From positions 116,880-180,879 of the forward strand of contig CAWADT010000001.1 in assembly GCA_963780865.1 (NCBI GenBank): DNA of 64,000 bases. The letters run 5' to 3'. The notes beneath the pieces were generated by a model, which saw only the letters and a list, made by a program, of their open reading frames with translations, searched no databases and was not told where the DNA came from. Positions within the stretch are counted from its first letter, which is position 1; each line of letters starts with the position of its first letter. Shown here in pieces: positions 7,706 through 17,366 of the stretch. The translations under genes were made by a program, and so were the position numbers. The DNA comes from FEN-1073 sp963780865 (GTDB taxonomy: Bacteria > Chloroflexota > Anaerolineae > Anaerolineales > RBG-16-64-43).

Positions 7706-9973
7706 TTGAAGAAAATCATCGCGGTAATTGGAATCCTCGCGGTTCTCGCCGTCGGCGTGGTCGCCGTCCGAGCAATTCTTCTGCATCGGAGCGGCGGAGC
7801 AATGGGATTATCCGGGAGCACGCCGACCACGACCGGTCTGGAAGTAACCCGCGCGCCCACCGCCGAATCCGCCGCGCGGGCGTTCCTCGGCGCCTGGCAG
7901 GCGGCGGATTACGCCAAGATGTATTCGCTCCTCTCCGCCGACGCGCAAAAGGGGATGACCTCCGATCAGTTCCAAAAGGCGTACCAGAACGTCACCCAGA
8001 CCGCCACGATCCGCTCGATCGATTACCAGATCGTCTCGGTGGAAATGACCCCGACGGACGCGACCGTACAGTTTTCGGCGACGCTGCACACCGCGCTGGT
8101 GGGTGACATCCCCAGCCAGACGCGGATACTCCTGAAAAATGAATCGGGCCAGTGGAAGGTGGCCTGGGACGAGCAATCCATCCTCCCGGACCTGAAGGAC
8201 GGCAACAAGCTGATCATGAATCTCGACATCCCGGCGCGCGGCAACATTTACGACCGCAACAGCCTGCCGCTGGCGGCAGACGCCACGGCGGCGGAGATCG
8301 ACGTGATCCCTGGGTTGATCACCAACGAAGGCATCATGCTCAACTGCCTTTCGGTGGTGCTCCACAAACCGCGCGCGCTGATCCAAACCATGTACGACAC
8401 CGACCATCCGGATTGGATTTTTCCGATCGGCGACGTCAATACCTCCGACATCCCCAGCGCCTGCCCGCTGAACAGCCTCACCAACACGGATGGCATCCAG
8501 GTGCGGCTGACGGAGATGCGCTACTACTACGGCGGCGGCGTCGCGTCGAACGTGGTGGGATACACCCGCAAGCCCTCGGCGGCCGACCTCGCCGCCGGAT
8601 ACGGGGGCGATCAACAGGTGGGGGCGAACGGGCTGGAGCTATCGGGCGAGGATTACCTCGCCGGCCGGAGCGGCGGCTCGCTGCTGGTAACCTCATCCAG
8701 CGGAACGGTGGTGAGCACGCTGGCCCAATCCACGCCACAGCCGGCGATGGACATCTACACCACCCTCGACCGCAACCTGCAGGCGCAGATGGAACGGACC
8801 CTGATGGGGCCGTTCACCGGCGCGGCGGTGGTGCTCAACCGCAACACCGGCGAAGTGCTGGCCATGCTGTCGAGCCCGAGCTTCGACAGCAACTATTTCA
8901 ATCCGCAAAGCTTCAACGGAACGCAAACCAATGCAAAGACGAACATCTTAAGCGATTCGCGCAGCCCGTTGCTCAACCGCGCGACGCGGGGGCTGTATCC
9001 GCTCGGGTCGGTGTTCAAGATCATCACCATGTCCGCCGCGCTGCAATCCGGCATGTTCGATCCCAATTCCATCGCGTATGACGACCAAACCGGGTATTTT
9101 ACGGAACTCGAGGGTTTCAACGGAACGGATTGGACGGTCGAAAGGGAAATGAAACCGCAGGGCAAGGTGAGCCTGACCCAGTGCCTGGAGCGGTCCACCA
9201 ATACCTGTTTCTGGCACGTGGCGTTGAATCTATATTACAAGGACGCCTGGCTGGTTCCGAACATGGCTGCGGCGTTCGGCCTGGGGCAGAAAACGGGCAT
9301 CGTCGGGGTGGACGAGGAAGCCGGACTGCTCCCGAATCCCGGCTGGAACCATGATACCGGCCGCGGCGATTGGACAGGCCTGGACGCGCTCAACCAGGCG
9401 ATCGGCCAGGGATCGCTGCAAGTGACGCCGCTGCAGGTGGCTGATTTCGTCGCGGCGGTGGGCAACGGCGGGACTCTCTACCGGCCGCAGATTCTTTCCT
9501 CGATCCGGCCGCAGGACGGCAACCCGGTCTTTTCCTTTGCGCCCGATACGCGCGGATCCCTGCCGGTGAGCGCCGCCAACCTGCTATCCGTTCAGAGGGC
9601 GATGGAGGGCGTCGTTTTAGATCCAAAAGGAACCGCGTTTTCGAAGTTTTATTATTTCCCCCATTCTTACAAGCTCGCCGGAAAAACCGGCACCGCGCAG
9701 ACGGTGCAGGCCGATCCCGACGCGTGGTTTGTCGCCTATTCCTACGACGAATCCCCTGACAAGCCGGATATCGCCGTGGCGGTGATTGTCGAAAACGTGG
9801 GCGAGGGCGCCACCTACGCCGCGCCGATGGTTCGTCGCGTGATGGAAATTTACTTCGACGGGCGGCCTGAATCGTTGTATCCGTGGGAATCCACCTACGG
9901 CATGCGCGGCACCGACACGCCGGTGTTCACCGTCACGCCGACGGAAACTCCGACCGAGACGCCACAGCTCTAG
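7706..9973 (+). CDS. Class B penicillin-binding protein (peptidoglycan transpeptidase), second paralogue
   Basis: 755 residues from TTG 7706; this start matches its neighbour at 4939 in codon, ribosome site and following residues (KKIIAVIGIL). Same architecture: membrane anchor, MecA_N/NTF2-like domain (about 52-165), dimerisation domain, transpeptidase. The active-site motifs are Ser435-Val-Phe-Lys438, Ser497-Thr-Asn499 and Lys660-Thr-Gly662. It is clearly a tandem duplicate of the first PBP, similar along its whole length. The SCN of copy one is a conventional STN here, so the copies may differ in substrate or beta-lactam response (inference). Confidence 0.9.
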   Translation: MKKIIAVIGILAVLAVGVVAVRAILLHRSGGAMGLSGSTPTTTGLEVTRAPTAESAARAFLGAWQAADYAKMYSLLSADAQKGMTSDQFQKAYQNVTQTATIRSIDYQIVSVEMTPTDATVQFSATLHTALVGDIPSQTRILLKNESGQWKVAWDEQSILPDLKDGNKLIMNLDIPARGNIYDRNSLPLAADATAAEIDVIPGLITNEGIMLNCLSVVLHKPRALIQTMYDTDHPDWIFPIGDVNTSDIPSACPLNSLTNTDGIQVRLTEMRYYYGGGVASNVVGYTRKPSAADLAAGYGGDQQVGANGLELSGEDYLAGRSGGSLLVTSSSGTVVSTLAQSTPQPAMDIYTTLDRNLQAQMERTLMGPFTGAAVVLNRNTGEVLAMLSSPSFDSNYFNPQSFNGTQTNAKTNILSDSRSPLLNRATRGLYPLGSVFKIITMSAALQSGMFDPNSIAYDDQTGYFTELEGFNGTDWTVEREMKPQGKVSLTQCLERSTNTCFWHVALNLYYKDAWLVPNMAAAFGLGQKTGIVGVDEEAGLLPNPGWNHDTGRGDWTGLDALNQAIGQGSLQVTPLQVADFVAAVGNGGTLYRPQILSSIRPQDGNPVFSFAPDTRGSLPVSAANLLSVQRAMEGVVLDPKGTAFSKFYYFPHSYKLAGKTGTAQTVQADPDAWFVAYSYDESPDKPDIAVAVIVENVGEGATYAAPMVRRVMEIYFDGRPESLYPWESTYGMRGTDTPVFTVTPTETPTETPQL

Positions 9974-10008
9974 CCGGACAAGTACCTTAAAATAATTCAG
10001 AAAGAATT

Positions 10009-10066
10009 GACAGGATTGACAAGATGATCTGGAATTATTTATCCTGTAAATCCCGCCCATCCTGTC
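10009..10066. repeat. Short inverted repeat between PBP and rsgA
   Basis: GACAGGAT (10009-10016) and ATCCTGTC (10059-10066) bracket further weakly paired sequence. Similar 'gacaggattgacaagat' spacers are common in bacterial intergenic DNA. No function is evident. Confidence 0.35.
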
Positions 10067-10082
10067 CAACGAATCTATCTCA

Positions 10083-11021
10083 ATGAGTTTCATGGACGAG
10101 CATCTATCTGGGCTGGTCGTCAAAGCGCAATCCGGTTTCTTCACCGTCCGCACCGAGCGGGGGAATTTCACCTGCCGGCTGCGCGGCCGGCTTAAGAAAA
10201 CGCACCTCGCGACGGATCTCGCGGCGGTCGGGGATCGCGTTCGGATCCAGGTTCTGGCGGACGGCAGCGGCGCGATCGAAGAGGTCTTCCCGCGCCTGCG
10301 GGTGCTCTCGCGGTCCGCGCCCTCCGCCGGCGGACGCGGCAGCGCCGCGCGCGGGGCGAGCGAGCAGGTGATCGTCGCCAACCCCGACCAGGCGGTGTTC
10401 ATCTTCGCCTGCGCCGAGCCGGCTCCGCACCTGCGGATGCTCGATCGATTCCTGGTGGCCGCCGAACGCGCGGAAATTCCGGCCCTCGTGTGCGCCAATA
10501 AAACCGATCTGGTGGAACCGGACCAGCCGGAAAAGCTGTTCGGCATCTACCGCAAAGTGGGATACCCCGTGTTGACCGCATCGGCCAAGACCGGCGATGG
10601 GGTGGACCAACTGCGGGCAATCCTGCGCGGAAAGTTGAGCGTGCTCTCCGGACCGTCCGGCGTGGGGAAGTCCAGCCTGCTCAACGCGATCCAACCCGGG
10701 CTGGCGCTTTCGGTGAGCCACGTCAGCCACGCGCACCAGAAGGGACGACACACCACCGTGGCGCCGGAACTGGTCGAGCTGAAGGAAGGCGGCTTTGTGG
10801 CGGATACCCCGGGCCTGCGGGCGATCGCGTTTTGGGATATCGCCCCCGAGGAACTGGATGCCTACTTTCCGGAAATCCGTCCGCTGGTCGGACAATGCGC
10901 CTTCGGAAATTGCACGCACGAGAATACGCCGGGCTGCGCGGTGATCCGCGCCGTAGTGGAAGGGGGCGTCAGCCCGGAACGGTACGATTTGTACCTGCGG
11001 CTCCGGCGCGGGGAAACGTAA
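10083..11021 (+). CDS. rsgA: Small ribosomal subunit biogenesis GTPase RsgA
   Basis: 312 residues (an alternative ATG at 10092 would remove three). RsgA is a circularly permuted GTPase that helps mature the 30S subunit. An N-terminal OB fold (about 8-72) is followed by the permuted G domain with G4 NKTD (139-142), SAK (167-169), P-loop GPSGVGKSS (190-198) and G3 DTPG (241-244). The C-terminal zinc site is Cys272, Cys277, His279 and Cys285. The switch region QKGRHTT is intact. All expected motifs are present and length is normal. It stands alone, between a short inverted repeat and large palindromes. Confidence 0.95.
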   Translation: MSFMDEHLSGLVVKAQSGFFTVRTERGNFTCRLRGRLKKTHLATDLAAVGDRVRIQVLADGSGAIEEVFPRLRVLSRSAPSAGGRGSAARGASEQVIVANPDQAVFIFACAEPAPHLRMLDRFLVAAERAEIPALVCANKTDLVEPDQPEKLFGIYRKVGYPVLTASAKTGDGVDQLRAILRGKLSVLSGPSGVGKSSLLNAIQPGLALSVSHVSHAHQKGRHTTVAPELVELKEGGFVADTPGLRAIAFWDIAPEELDAYFPEIRPLVGQCAFGNCTHENTPGCAVIRAVVEGGVSPERYDLYLRLRRGET

Positions 11022-11035
11022 CCCCCACCCTGCCA

Positions 11036-11109
11036 TCCCCCATTTGCTCCGCTAATCAGCGTGATTCTTTTTAATTGAAAACTTGTCCTACACCGGAGCA
11101 AATGGGGGA
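11036..11109. repeat. Intergenic palindrome (copy 2 of 7)
   Basis: TCCCCCATTTGCTCCG (11036-11051) and its exact complement (11094-11109), 16 bp, around a 42-nt loop. It lies just downstream of rsgA. Confidence 0.7.
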
Positions 11110-11235
11110 GGAAAAAGGAGGGGGAAGTTAGGTAAGGCAGGCCGGACTTTCCTCGACGCTGGAATATATGGGGGGAAGCTTTCCTTTTAGGAATTGTCTG
11201 ATTTCGAAAGAATTCATCCCTTATTCCCGCGAAAC

Positions 11236-11290
11236 CGCCCCCCTTCATCCCCCCATTTTCTTTTGGAAAATGGGGGGATGAAGGGGGGCG
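11236..11290. repeat. Intergenic palindrome (copy 3 of 7)
   Basis: A perfect 25-bp inverted repeat (11236-11260 and 11266-11290) with a 5-nt loop, the largest hairpin of the set. With copy 2 it fills most of the 11,022-11,440 gap, in which I see no gene. Confidence 0.75.
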
Positions 11291-11440
11291 GGTCGTAAGT
11301 TCGGATTCGGCGTATTTCCACAAGTCGCTACGCGCCATCCAGGAGTACTAGAAGTCCGTCCCACTTCGTTTTAGATGTAGCGATATATAATGAAATCCCC
11401 GGCCGGAAAGACGTTCTTTCCCCCGCGGGCAGATCCGCGA

Positions 11441-12424
11441 ATGACACCGGTCGCCCATGCCCGTTTTCGTTTTCCGACTTCCCTCGCTTTTCTTCTCTTA
11501 GCGGCCGTTCCGGCCGCGTGCACGCCGCCTCCTTCTTCGCCCGGAGCCCAATCCGCAATGCAGATTGCGGCGGTCCCGGTCACCTACAGTGGGGAAATCG
11601 CCAGCTTCGACAACGGAAATTTGGTGGAGTCACCATTCCTCGCCACGTACCGCGGGATGCAGGGCGAACGCTGGCTGGGGCGGCCGTTTACGCGCGCGTT
11701 CGCCGATCCGGACCTGGGCTGGACGATGCAGATCTTCGAGTACGGGATCCTGGCGCAGGATCCCGGAGACGGTCATATCTTCCTATTAAAGATCAGCGAC
11801 CTCCTGGCGCGCCGGCAGGGCGGTGTGGCGGCGCGGAAGGAATCCGCCTGCACCTACGCCCAGGAGACGGGGCACAACGTGTGTTACGAATTCCGGGAGT
11901 ACGTGCGCGTCGCCGGAGCGGAGCATTTCGGCCAGCCGGTTTCCGAGATGACGATGGATTCCGACGGCGTGCTGTACCAGGATTTCGAATACGCGCGGCT
12001 GCAATGGGTGGGCGGCGGGATCGCGCGCGAGCGGTGCGGGGAGACGTTTTTCATCCAGCGCGGGTACGACCGCTCGCTGCGCGAGCCGGCCGTCTCCGCC
12101 GCCGGACCGGCGGCCGGGGTGACCCAGTTATATGCGTCGCTGGCGCGGCCCACTTTGCGGCCCGGTGAAATGCAGACACTCCAGGTGGCGCTGACCGACC
12201 CGACCGGCGCGGGCATCCCCGGCGTGGAATTGCAAGTCACGCTGGAAAAAAACGGCCAGGCGCTTCTGGAGATTTCGCTGCCGCCGACCGATTCGGGCGG
12301 CATGGCGTCGCTTTCCTTCAAAGTGCCGGAGGCGGATCCCGGCACGCGCATCCGCGTGATCGTTCAGGGCACGTGGGATTCCGCCCCGCTGGAATTGGTG
12401 GCGGAGTTTGAGGTGTGGTGGTAA
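11441..12424 (+). CDS. Secreted lipoprotein with C-terminal Ig-like domain, function unknown
   Basis: 327 residues from ATG 11441; an in-frame ATG at 11390 would add 17 residues before the signal peptide and is less likely. A lipoprotein signal peptide ends in AAVPAAC, so Cys27 is the probable lipidated residue. The central part (about 45-215) has short repeats built around G-RWLG-PFT-AF-D and FEYGIL / FEYARLQW, similar to LGFP-like cell-surface repeats. The C-terminal 90 residues (from TLRPGEMQTLQVALTD) look like a bacterial Ig-like fold. It is probably displayed on the outer face of the membrane. I do not recognise the family and assign no activity. Confidence 0.65.
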   Translation: MTPVAHARFRFPTSLAFLLLAAVPAACTPPPSSPGAQSAMQIAAVPVTYSGEIASFDNGNLVESPFLATYRGMQGERWLGRPFTRAFADPDLGWTMQIFEYGILAQDPGDGHIFLLKISDLLARRQGGVAARKESACTYAQETGHNVCYEFREYVRVAGAEHFGQPVSEMTMDSDGVLYQDFEYARLQWVGGGIARERCGETFFIQRGYDRSLREPAVSAAGPAAGVTQLYASLARPTLRPGEMQTLQVALTDPTGAGIPGVELQVTLEKNGQALLEISLPPTDSGGMASLSFKVPEADPGTRIRVIVQGTWDSAPLELVAEFEVWW

Positions 12425-12525
12425 AGATCTTCAGACCGACGATTGCTAATGCTTTCCACATACATTCGTGGATCCTAAAAACCAGACTGAGGAATTGGGA
12501 ACGATTGAAAAAATCGGAGAAAACG

Positions 12526-14164
12526 ATGAAAATCTGTTTCTATTTTGTTTTCCTCCTGGGGTTGACGGCATGTTCTTCAATCAACAAGGCGTCCGAATCT
12601 GCAACCCCTCTGTTTACCCCGAGCGCAACGCACACCCAAGAAACTACGGTTTCGATATTCCGACCGACAAGGACGCCTTCGCAAACTCAAATGCTTGTTC
12701 CAACGATCGCCGCTTCCCTCACCGAAGGAATTACGGAATCCCCTTCGCCAACGGAAAACCCCCCGTTGAACCCGCAAGGACCATACCTTGCCTATCTAGC
12801 CATTGATTACCTCGATACGGAAGGCTATCAAATCCGGTCGCACATTGTCGTCCTCAATTCGGATGGGTCGGGTCGAAAGGATTTATCAGCGATCGAGTCA
12901 TATGGCTATGTGCTGGGACCTTTTTCGCCGGACGGAAAATATTGCATCTTCCTGAGTGAAAACGATCTAAGCAGCTACCCGAATGATATGACCCTGCGTT
13001 TAATTAATATTCCCAGCGGAGAAGTGACACCCGTTTCCGCGATGGTGACGGAACAAGCCTTATCGCGTTTGGAGGATTGCCAAGATTGTCTTCCCGATGG
13101 CAGAGTCCTTACGAATCAGGTTCATTGGTCTTCCGATGGTCGTTTCCTGGCTTTTGCCGCGAGTCCGAAGGGCAATGCCCTCAATTTGTTTTCTTATGAC
13201 ACACGCGAGGGGATCCTTCGGCAGTTGACGAATTCCGACGCGGATGTCGTTTCCATCGATTGGTCTCCGGATGGAAAAACCATAGCTTTTGTCAATGGGG
13301 TTGGATGGCAAGACGGCTGGTATACGACCTACACCATAAACCTCACCCAACCGGAAAATGGGACTAACCTTGGAATCCAATCTCTTCAAATACTTCCGGG
13401 GAGTGGATTGGTTCCCTATGGCTATGGTCCACAAGTATGGTTGGGAGGGAGTTGGGCGGGAAATAAATATTATCGAATCCAAAAATATTGCAAGCCATAC
13501 TCCTATGGATCAAAAAATTGCACAGAGACCTCCATCATTAACGTTAAATCCGGAAATGCGCGAGCCGTCTATCAGGTTGACGGCGAATACCACGAGGTGG
13601 TCGATCCTGTCGATAAATCGATCCTTTTTTATGGTCGTGAATGGGGGTCGGATATTCCATATCAATATTATTCCTTGTTCTCCTTTACCGGAGAAAAGAT
13701 AGCGACTATTTAACCCGGAGCTAAGGCCTTTCGAAAATATAATTTTACGGGGCGGTTCCTACCACCGATTTATCGGTGTTTCTCCTTCGGGAGTTTTTGG
13801 ACTTTCCTTGGATGGTAAAGTGCAGCCCATTAGCAGCAAGGGGTATCGATCAAGAGTCCATCAGGGAAAAGATTGGCCCTATATTAGCGTATCACCGGAC
13901 CGGGAATGGATGGCGATATCGGATGATCAGGGATTGGAAATATATTCGCGCGATGATGCGCTGCAATTTACCTGGGACACGATGTCCGTGGACAGTGTTT
14001 TATGGTTGCCGGATGGAAAAGGCTTTCTATTCCAAAGCGGAAATGATGAAACAGGATATAGCCTCTATTCCTGGTCCTTTGTAGATCCCGCTCCCAACCG
14101 TATCTATGAATGCGGACTAAATGAAAGTACTTGCCTGCAGAACCTGGTATGGGTAAATGAATGA
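12526..14164 (+). CDS. WD40/TolB-like beta-propeller lipoprotein, split by a frameshift
   Basis: Start ATG 12526 opens MKICFYFVFLLGLTAC, a lipoprotein signal peptide with Cys16. After a Thr/Ser/Pro linker come PD40-type propeller blades, with repeats such as GPFSPDGKYCIFLS, WSSDGRFLAFAA, WSPDGKTIAFVN and VSPDREWMAISD. The first frame stops at 13713. The frame one base over opens at 13703 and continues without stop to 14164, adding RLFNPELRPFENIIL and two more blades. Removing one base near 13701 gives a 545-residue protein, so this is one gene with an indel, real or from sequencing. It is probably an extracytoplasmic binding protein. Confidence 0.7.
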
Positions 14165-14256
14165 TCCCTATCGAAGGACGAAATATTTTCTAGGATGCTG
14201 CCTTCCAAAAAATGCAATGAGGAAGCTCCAGGGATAATGGAAAACAAGAGATCAAC

Positions 14257-14763
14257 ATGAAATTCACAACCGCAACCCTGGGACGGATATTCATCCTCCG
14301 CCTGGAGGACGGCGAGATCCTGCACGAGACCGTCGAAGCCTTCGCGCGCGATCAGGGCATCCGCGCGGCGGCGCTGATCGTTCTGGGCGGAGCGGACGAG
14401 GGGAGCAAACTCGTCGTCGGCCCGGCGGACGCGCGTTCGTCGCCGGTTGTGCCCATGGAGCACATCCTTGCCGGCACTAGCGAGTCCACCGGCGTGGGCA
14501 CGATTTTTCCGAACGCGGATGGCAGGCCCATTCTGCATATGCATATCGCCTGTGGACGGAAGGCAACCGCCGTCGCCGGATGCGTCCGCCGCGGCGTGAA
14601 AGTCTGGCAGGTGATGGAATTGATCCTCTGGGAACTGACCGGCAACGATGCCCGACGCGTATTGGATCCAGTGACGGGATTCGAATTAATGCAGCCTGCC
14701 CCCTCTCTTCCCCTCCCCAAATCAGCGAGGAGGAGGAACCAAGAAACTGAATCCCGTCGCTGA
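14257..14763 (+). CDS. PPC/DUF296-domain protein
   Basis: 168 residues. The PPC (plant and prokaryote conserved, DUF296) fold spans about residues 6-140: LEDGEILHETVEAFARD, AAALIVLGGADEG, and the family core GVGTIFPNADGRPILHMH followed by AGCVRRGVKVWQVMELILWE. Bacterial members are small trimeric proteins of unclear function; plant relatives carry AT-hooks. The last 23 or so residues (after TGFELMQPA) are encoded by a GC-rich palindrome (14715-14770) and look like an acquired tail. The body of the domain is complete. Confidence 0.8.
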   Translation: MKFTTATLGRIFILRLEDGEILHETVEAFARDQGIRAAALIVLGGADEGSKLVVGPADARSSPVVPMEHILAGTSESTGVGTIFPNADGRPILHMHIACGRKATAVAGCVRRGVKVWQVMELILWELTGNDARRVLDPVTGFELMQPAPSLPLPKSARRRNQETESRR

Positions 14764-14770
14764 TTTGGGG
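14715..14770. repeat. Palindrome overlapping the 3' end of the PPC gene (copy 4 of 7)
   Basis: CCCCAAATCAGCGA (14715-14728) and its exact complement (14757-14770). It encodes the extra C-terminal residues of the PPC protein. A separate GGTCCATGGTCGG segment related to the repeats around 33 kb follows at 14823-14835. Confidence 0.65.
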
Positions 14771-14876
14771 AAGGTTGGGGTGGGGCGGGGATGGGGGGAC
14801 CATAGAGGGGAGGGATAACCATGGTCCATGGTCGGTTTTCCATTGCGCTATAATCCCGAACCTGGAAAGGGACACT

Positions 14877-15986
14877 ATGCCAGCGAAATCCAAAGTAGCC
14901 ATCCTACGCACCACACCGGAAACCGTGCTCGCCGATTACCAGCGCTTGTTCCAAATGGCCGGCGGCGCGAAAGCGCTCGCGCCGAATGTCACCACCATCC
15001 TTAAGGACAACATCTCCTGGCACTACCCGCTGCCCAGCGCGAATTCCACGCCTTGGGAGTTGGAAGGATCCATTCTCGCGCTCCGAAACGCGGGATTCCG
15101 CGATTTAGTCTGCGTGCAGAATAAAACGGTGGTGATCAACGCCTTCAAGGGCGAGGACCTGAACGGATTCGTCCCGATCTTCCGCCATTACGGCATCCCG
15201 GTGAAATACAATTTCCGCAAAGAAGATATGGCCTGGGTGGAGTACAAACCTAAGGCGAAGATGCTCGTGCTGGATAAAATCTTCGACCAAGGAATCCGGA
15301 TTCCAGACTATTTCCTCGGCAAGAACATCGTCCACCTGCCGACGGTCAAGACCCATATCTACACCACCACGACCGGCGCGGTGAAGAACGCCTTCGGCGG
15401 ACTGCTTTCCACCTACCGGCACTACACCCATTCCTGGATTCACGAGACGCTCACCGACCTGCTCGCCATCCAGAAGGAAATCCATCCCGGGATGTTCGCC
15501 TTCATGGACGGCACCACCGCCGGCGACGGCACCGGCCCGCGCACGCCGACGCCGATCGTAAAAAACGTGATCCTGGCTTCGGCCGATCAGGTGGCAATCG
15601 ACGCGGTCTCGGCGAAACTCATGGGTTTCGATCCGATGAAGATTGGATACATCCGCCTGGCGCATGAACACGGCCTGGGTAAGGGCGACGTGCGCGAGAT
15701 CGAGCTGGTCGGGGACGATCTGACGGGCGAGAATTGGCATTTTCACGTGGGCAGCAACGTGCACACGTTCATGGCGTGGATGGCTTGGTACGGACCAACC
15801 AAAGTGCTCCAAAAGCTGGTCCTGCACACTCCGCTGGTGGCGATCCCGATCTTCCTTTCGGAATTCAACCACGATTTCGTGCACTGGCCGCTGAAATCGA
15901 AACGTATCTTTGAACAGTGGCGCGCGAACACCGAGTGGGGAAAACTGTTCCAGGAATATCAACGGGAAGGCGTGCTCGCGAAATAA
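14877..15986 (+). CDS. DUF362-domain protein
   Basis: 369 residues from ATG 14877, preceded by GGAAAGGG; a possible -10 TATAAT lies at 14849-14854. The DUF362 core is visible: VAILRTTPETVLADYQRLF at the N-terminus, IVHLPTVKTHIYTTTTGAVKNAFGG near the middle, and AFMDGTTAGDGTGPRTPT followed by ADQVAIDAVSAKLMGFDP. DUF362 proteins often carry an iron-sulfur ferredoxin part, but no CxxCxxC cluster is present here. Biochemical function is not established for this type. It is a single gene, not obviously in an operon. Confidence 0.8.
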   Translation: MPAKSKVAILRTTPETVLADYQRLFQMAGGAKALAPNVTTILKDNISWHYPLPSANSTPWELEGSILALRNAGFRDLVCVQNKTVVINAFKGEDLNGFVPIFRHYGIPVKYNFRKEDMAWVEYKPKAKMLVLDKIFDQGIRIPDYFLGKNIVHLPTVKTHIYTTTTGAVKNAFGGLLSTYRHYTHSWIHETLTDLLAIQKEIHPGMFAFMDGTTAGDGTGPRTPTPIVKNVILASADQVAIDAVSAKLMGFDPMKIGYIRLAHEHGLGKGDVREIELVGDDLTGENWHFHVGSNVHTFMAWMAWYGPTKVLQKLVLHTPLVAIPIFLSEFNHDFVHWPLKSKRIFEQWRANTEWGKLFQEYQREGVLAK

Positions 15987-16086
15987 ACTGAATCGCGCCG
16001 GAGGCGCGCGGAGTTTTGCGTTGGCCGCCGGGCATGCTCACGGGGCATCCATCCGATGAGGACCCTCGAACCATGAAGAAGGTTGC

Positions 16087-16684
16087 ATGAATATACTGAA
16101 ATCGTCGTCGCGGGCCAGGAGTTTTTCCTTGATCCTCTTCGGCCTCGCGTGGAGCCTCATCGGTGGCTTCTTCTTTCTCGAGTTCGAGGGGGATGGGTGC
16201 GGATCAGTTGCCGTTATTGTTGCTTGCCGGCACGGGATTGGTGATCCTGGCGGCGGGAATCTATCCATGGATCGCCTGGCTGAAGGTCACCCGTCCGGAA
16301 ATCGTCCTCGATAAAACCACCGTGGGCGTGGGAGAAACGTTCACGGTCAGTTATTCGCAGAATTTCAAGGGGCGGAGTGAAGTGCGCGGCATCCAACTCG
16401 TCCTGGTGATGCGCGAATCTGCACACCATAGTGCGGGTAAAAACAGCCATACCTATCATCATGAGAGTACGATCGAGCAGCATGATCATCCGGGCCAAAC
16501 GGTTGAGGCCGGCGAAACGCTCGCCTTCTCGCAGACGATCGGCATTCCCAAAAACGGGATGCATTCCTTTCACGCCATGAACAATTCGATCGACTGGATG
16601 CTGAAGGTGAAGGTGGATATCGCCGGCTGGCCGGATTATCGGGATTCCTTCGACCTGGCCGTTCAGCCGATCCTGGTCAGGTGA
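16087..16684 (+). CDS. Two-helix membrane protein with arrestin-like C-terminus, frameshifted
   Basis: Two overlapping frames join into one sensible protein if one base is removed from the GGGGG run at about 16187-16191. The first gives a membrane helix (FSLILFGLAWSLIGGFFF). The second continues with another helix (LPLLLLAGTGLVILAAGI) and a beta-rich domain with VTRPEIVLDKTTVGVGETF and VEAGETLAFSQTIGIP. The combined length is 198 residues. The beta-rich part resembles an arrestin-like N-domain. The next gene, 7 nt downstream, encodes another arrestin-like domain, so the pair may work as two lobes (inference). Confidence 0.55.
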
Positions 16685-16691
16685 GGGCCGT

Positions 16692-17087
16692 ATGACGGGC
16701 GTGGATTTTCTATGGAACGTTCCGGGAATGGGAGAGCCAGGCTTTGCTGCGCGTTTCGATCCGGGTTCGATCCTCGAGGGGACGATCACCATTTCCTCGC
16801 AGTCGGATTTGAACTGCACCGGGATCAAAGTGCGCGCCGAATGGCACACCGAAGGCCGGGGCGACCGGGACCAGCAGAAGGCGGACGAGAGGGTCGTCTT
16901 CCAAGGCGTGCTCCCCTGCCGGCAGCCGGCGGTGTTTGGCTTCCGATTGACGCTGCCGGACCAGCCCTGGTCCTACTCCGGCCACTACATCAACATCGTG
17001 TGGGATCTCGTCGCGGATGTGGATCTGCCGCTGGCGATCAATCCTAAAAGCCGGCTACCGATCCTCCTTCGGCCGGCGGAAACCTAA
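16692..17087 (+). CDS. Arrestin-like domain protein, partner of upstream gene
   Basis: 131 residues. It is beta-rich, with the features FDPGSILEGTITISSQ, FGFRLTLPDQPWSYSGHY and INIVWDLVADVDLPLA. These fit the C-terminal lobe of arrestin-like proteins, which ends in a strand carrying -DIPLA-. It lies 7 nt after the frameshifted upstream gene and is probably cotranscribed. No catalytic motif is seen and no function is assigned. Confidence 0.55.
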   Translation: MTGVDFLWNVPGMGEPGFAARFDPGSILEGTITISSQSDLNCTGIKVRAEWHTEGRGDRDQQKADERVVFQGVLPCRQPAVFGFRLTLPDQPWSYSGHYINIVWDLVADVDLPLAINPKSRLPILLRPAET

Positions 17088-17170
17088 AGCCGATAGATTT
17101 TTCCCATTCCAAACGGCGTATTATTGAGGCCGGATCAGCTGATTGAATAAAATCGCACATCAATATTAAT

Positions 17171-17308
17171 TATCCGCGTGCCTGCGCGCGGATAAATCCC
17201 CGCGCTTGAACACAAAGCCCTCCAGGGGCAATTGATAGAAAGAGGATAGCCCTCGAAGAGGGCTTCGTATATTTGCGCGGGCATTTATGCCTGAGCGTTC
17301 GCCCGCGT
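17171..17308 (+). ncRNA. Candidate structured RNA or attenuator upstream of the GH13 gene
   Basis: A long imperfect hairpin: CCCCGCGC (17198-17205) pairs with GCGCGGG (17275-17281), AAAGCCCTC (17214-17222) with GAGGGCTT (17258-17265), and AGGGGC (17224-17229) with GCCCT (17249-17253), leaving a central bubble. GCGCGGGC at 17275-17282 can instead pair with GCCCGCG at 17301-17307, so two folds exclude each other. A small hairpin precedes it (17171-17194). The shape recalls 6S RNA, or an attenuator. The whole 17,088-17,366 gap has no gene. Confidence 0.3.
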
Positions 17309-17330
17309 AAAATGAATCAATCTGCAAGGG

Positions 17331-17336
17331 TATAAT
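17331..17336 (+). promoter_or_regulatory. Probable -10 box of the GH13 glucosidase gene
   Basis: TATAAT, 30 nt before the ATG at 17367. No good -35 hexamer is visible at the usual spacing. The AGGAGG-like GGAGGA ribosome site lies at about 17358. Confidence 0.4.
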
Positions 17337-17366
17337 ATTTTAGTTCCCGTTTAGCCCGGAGGAATC

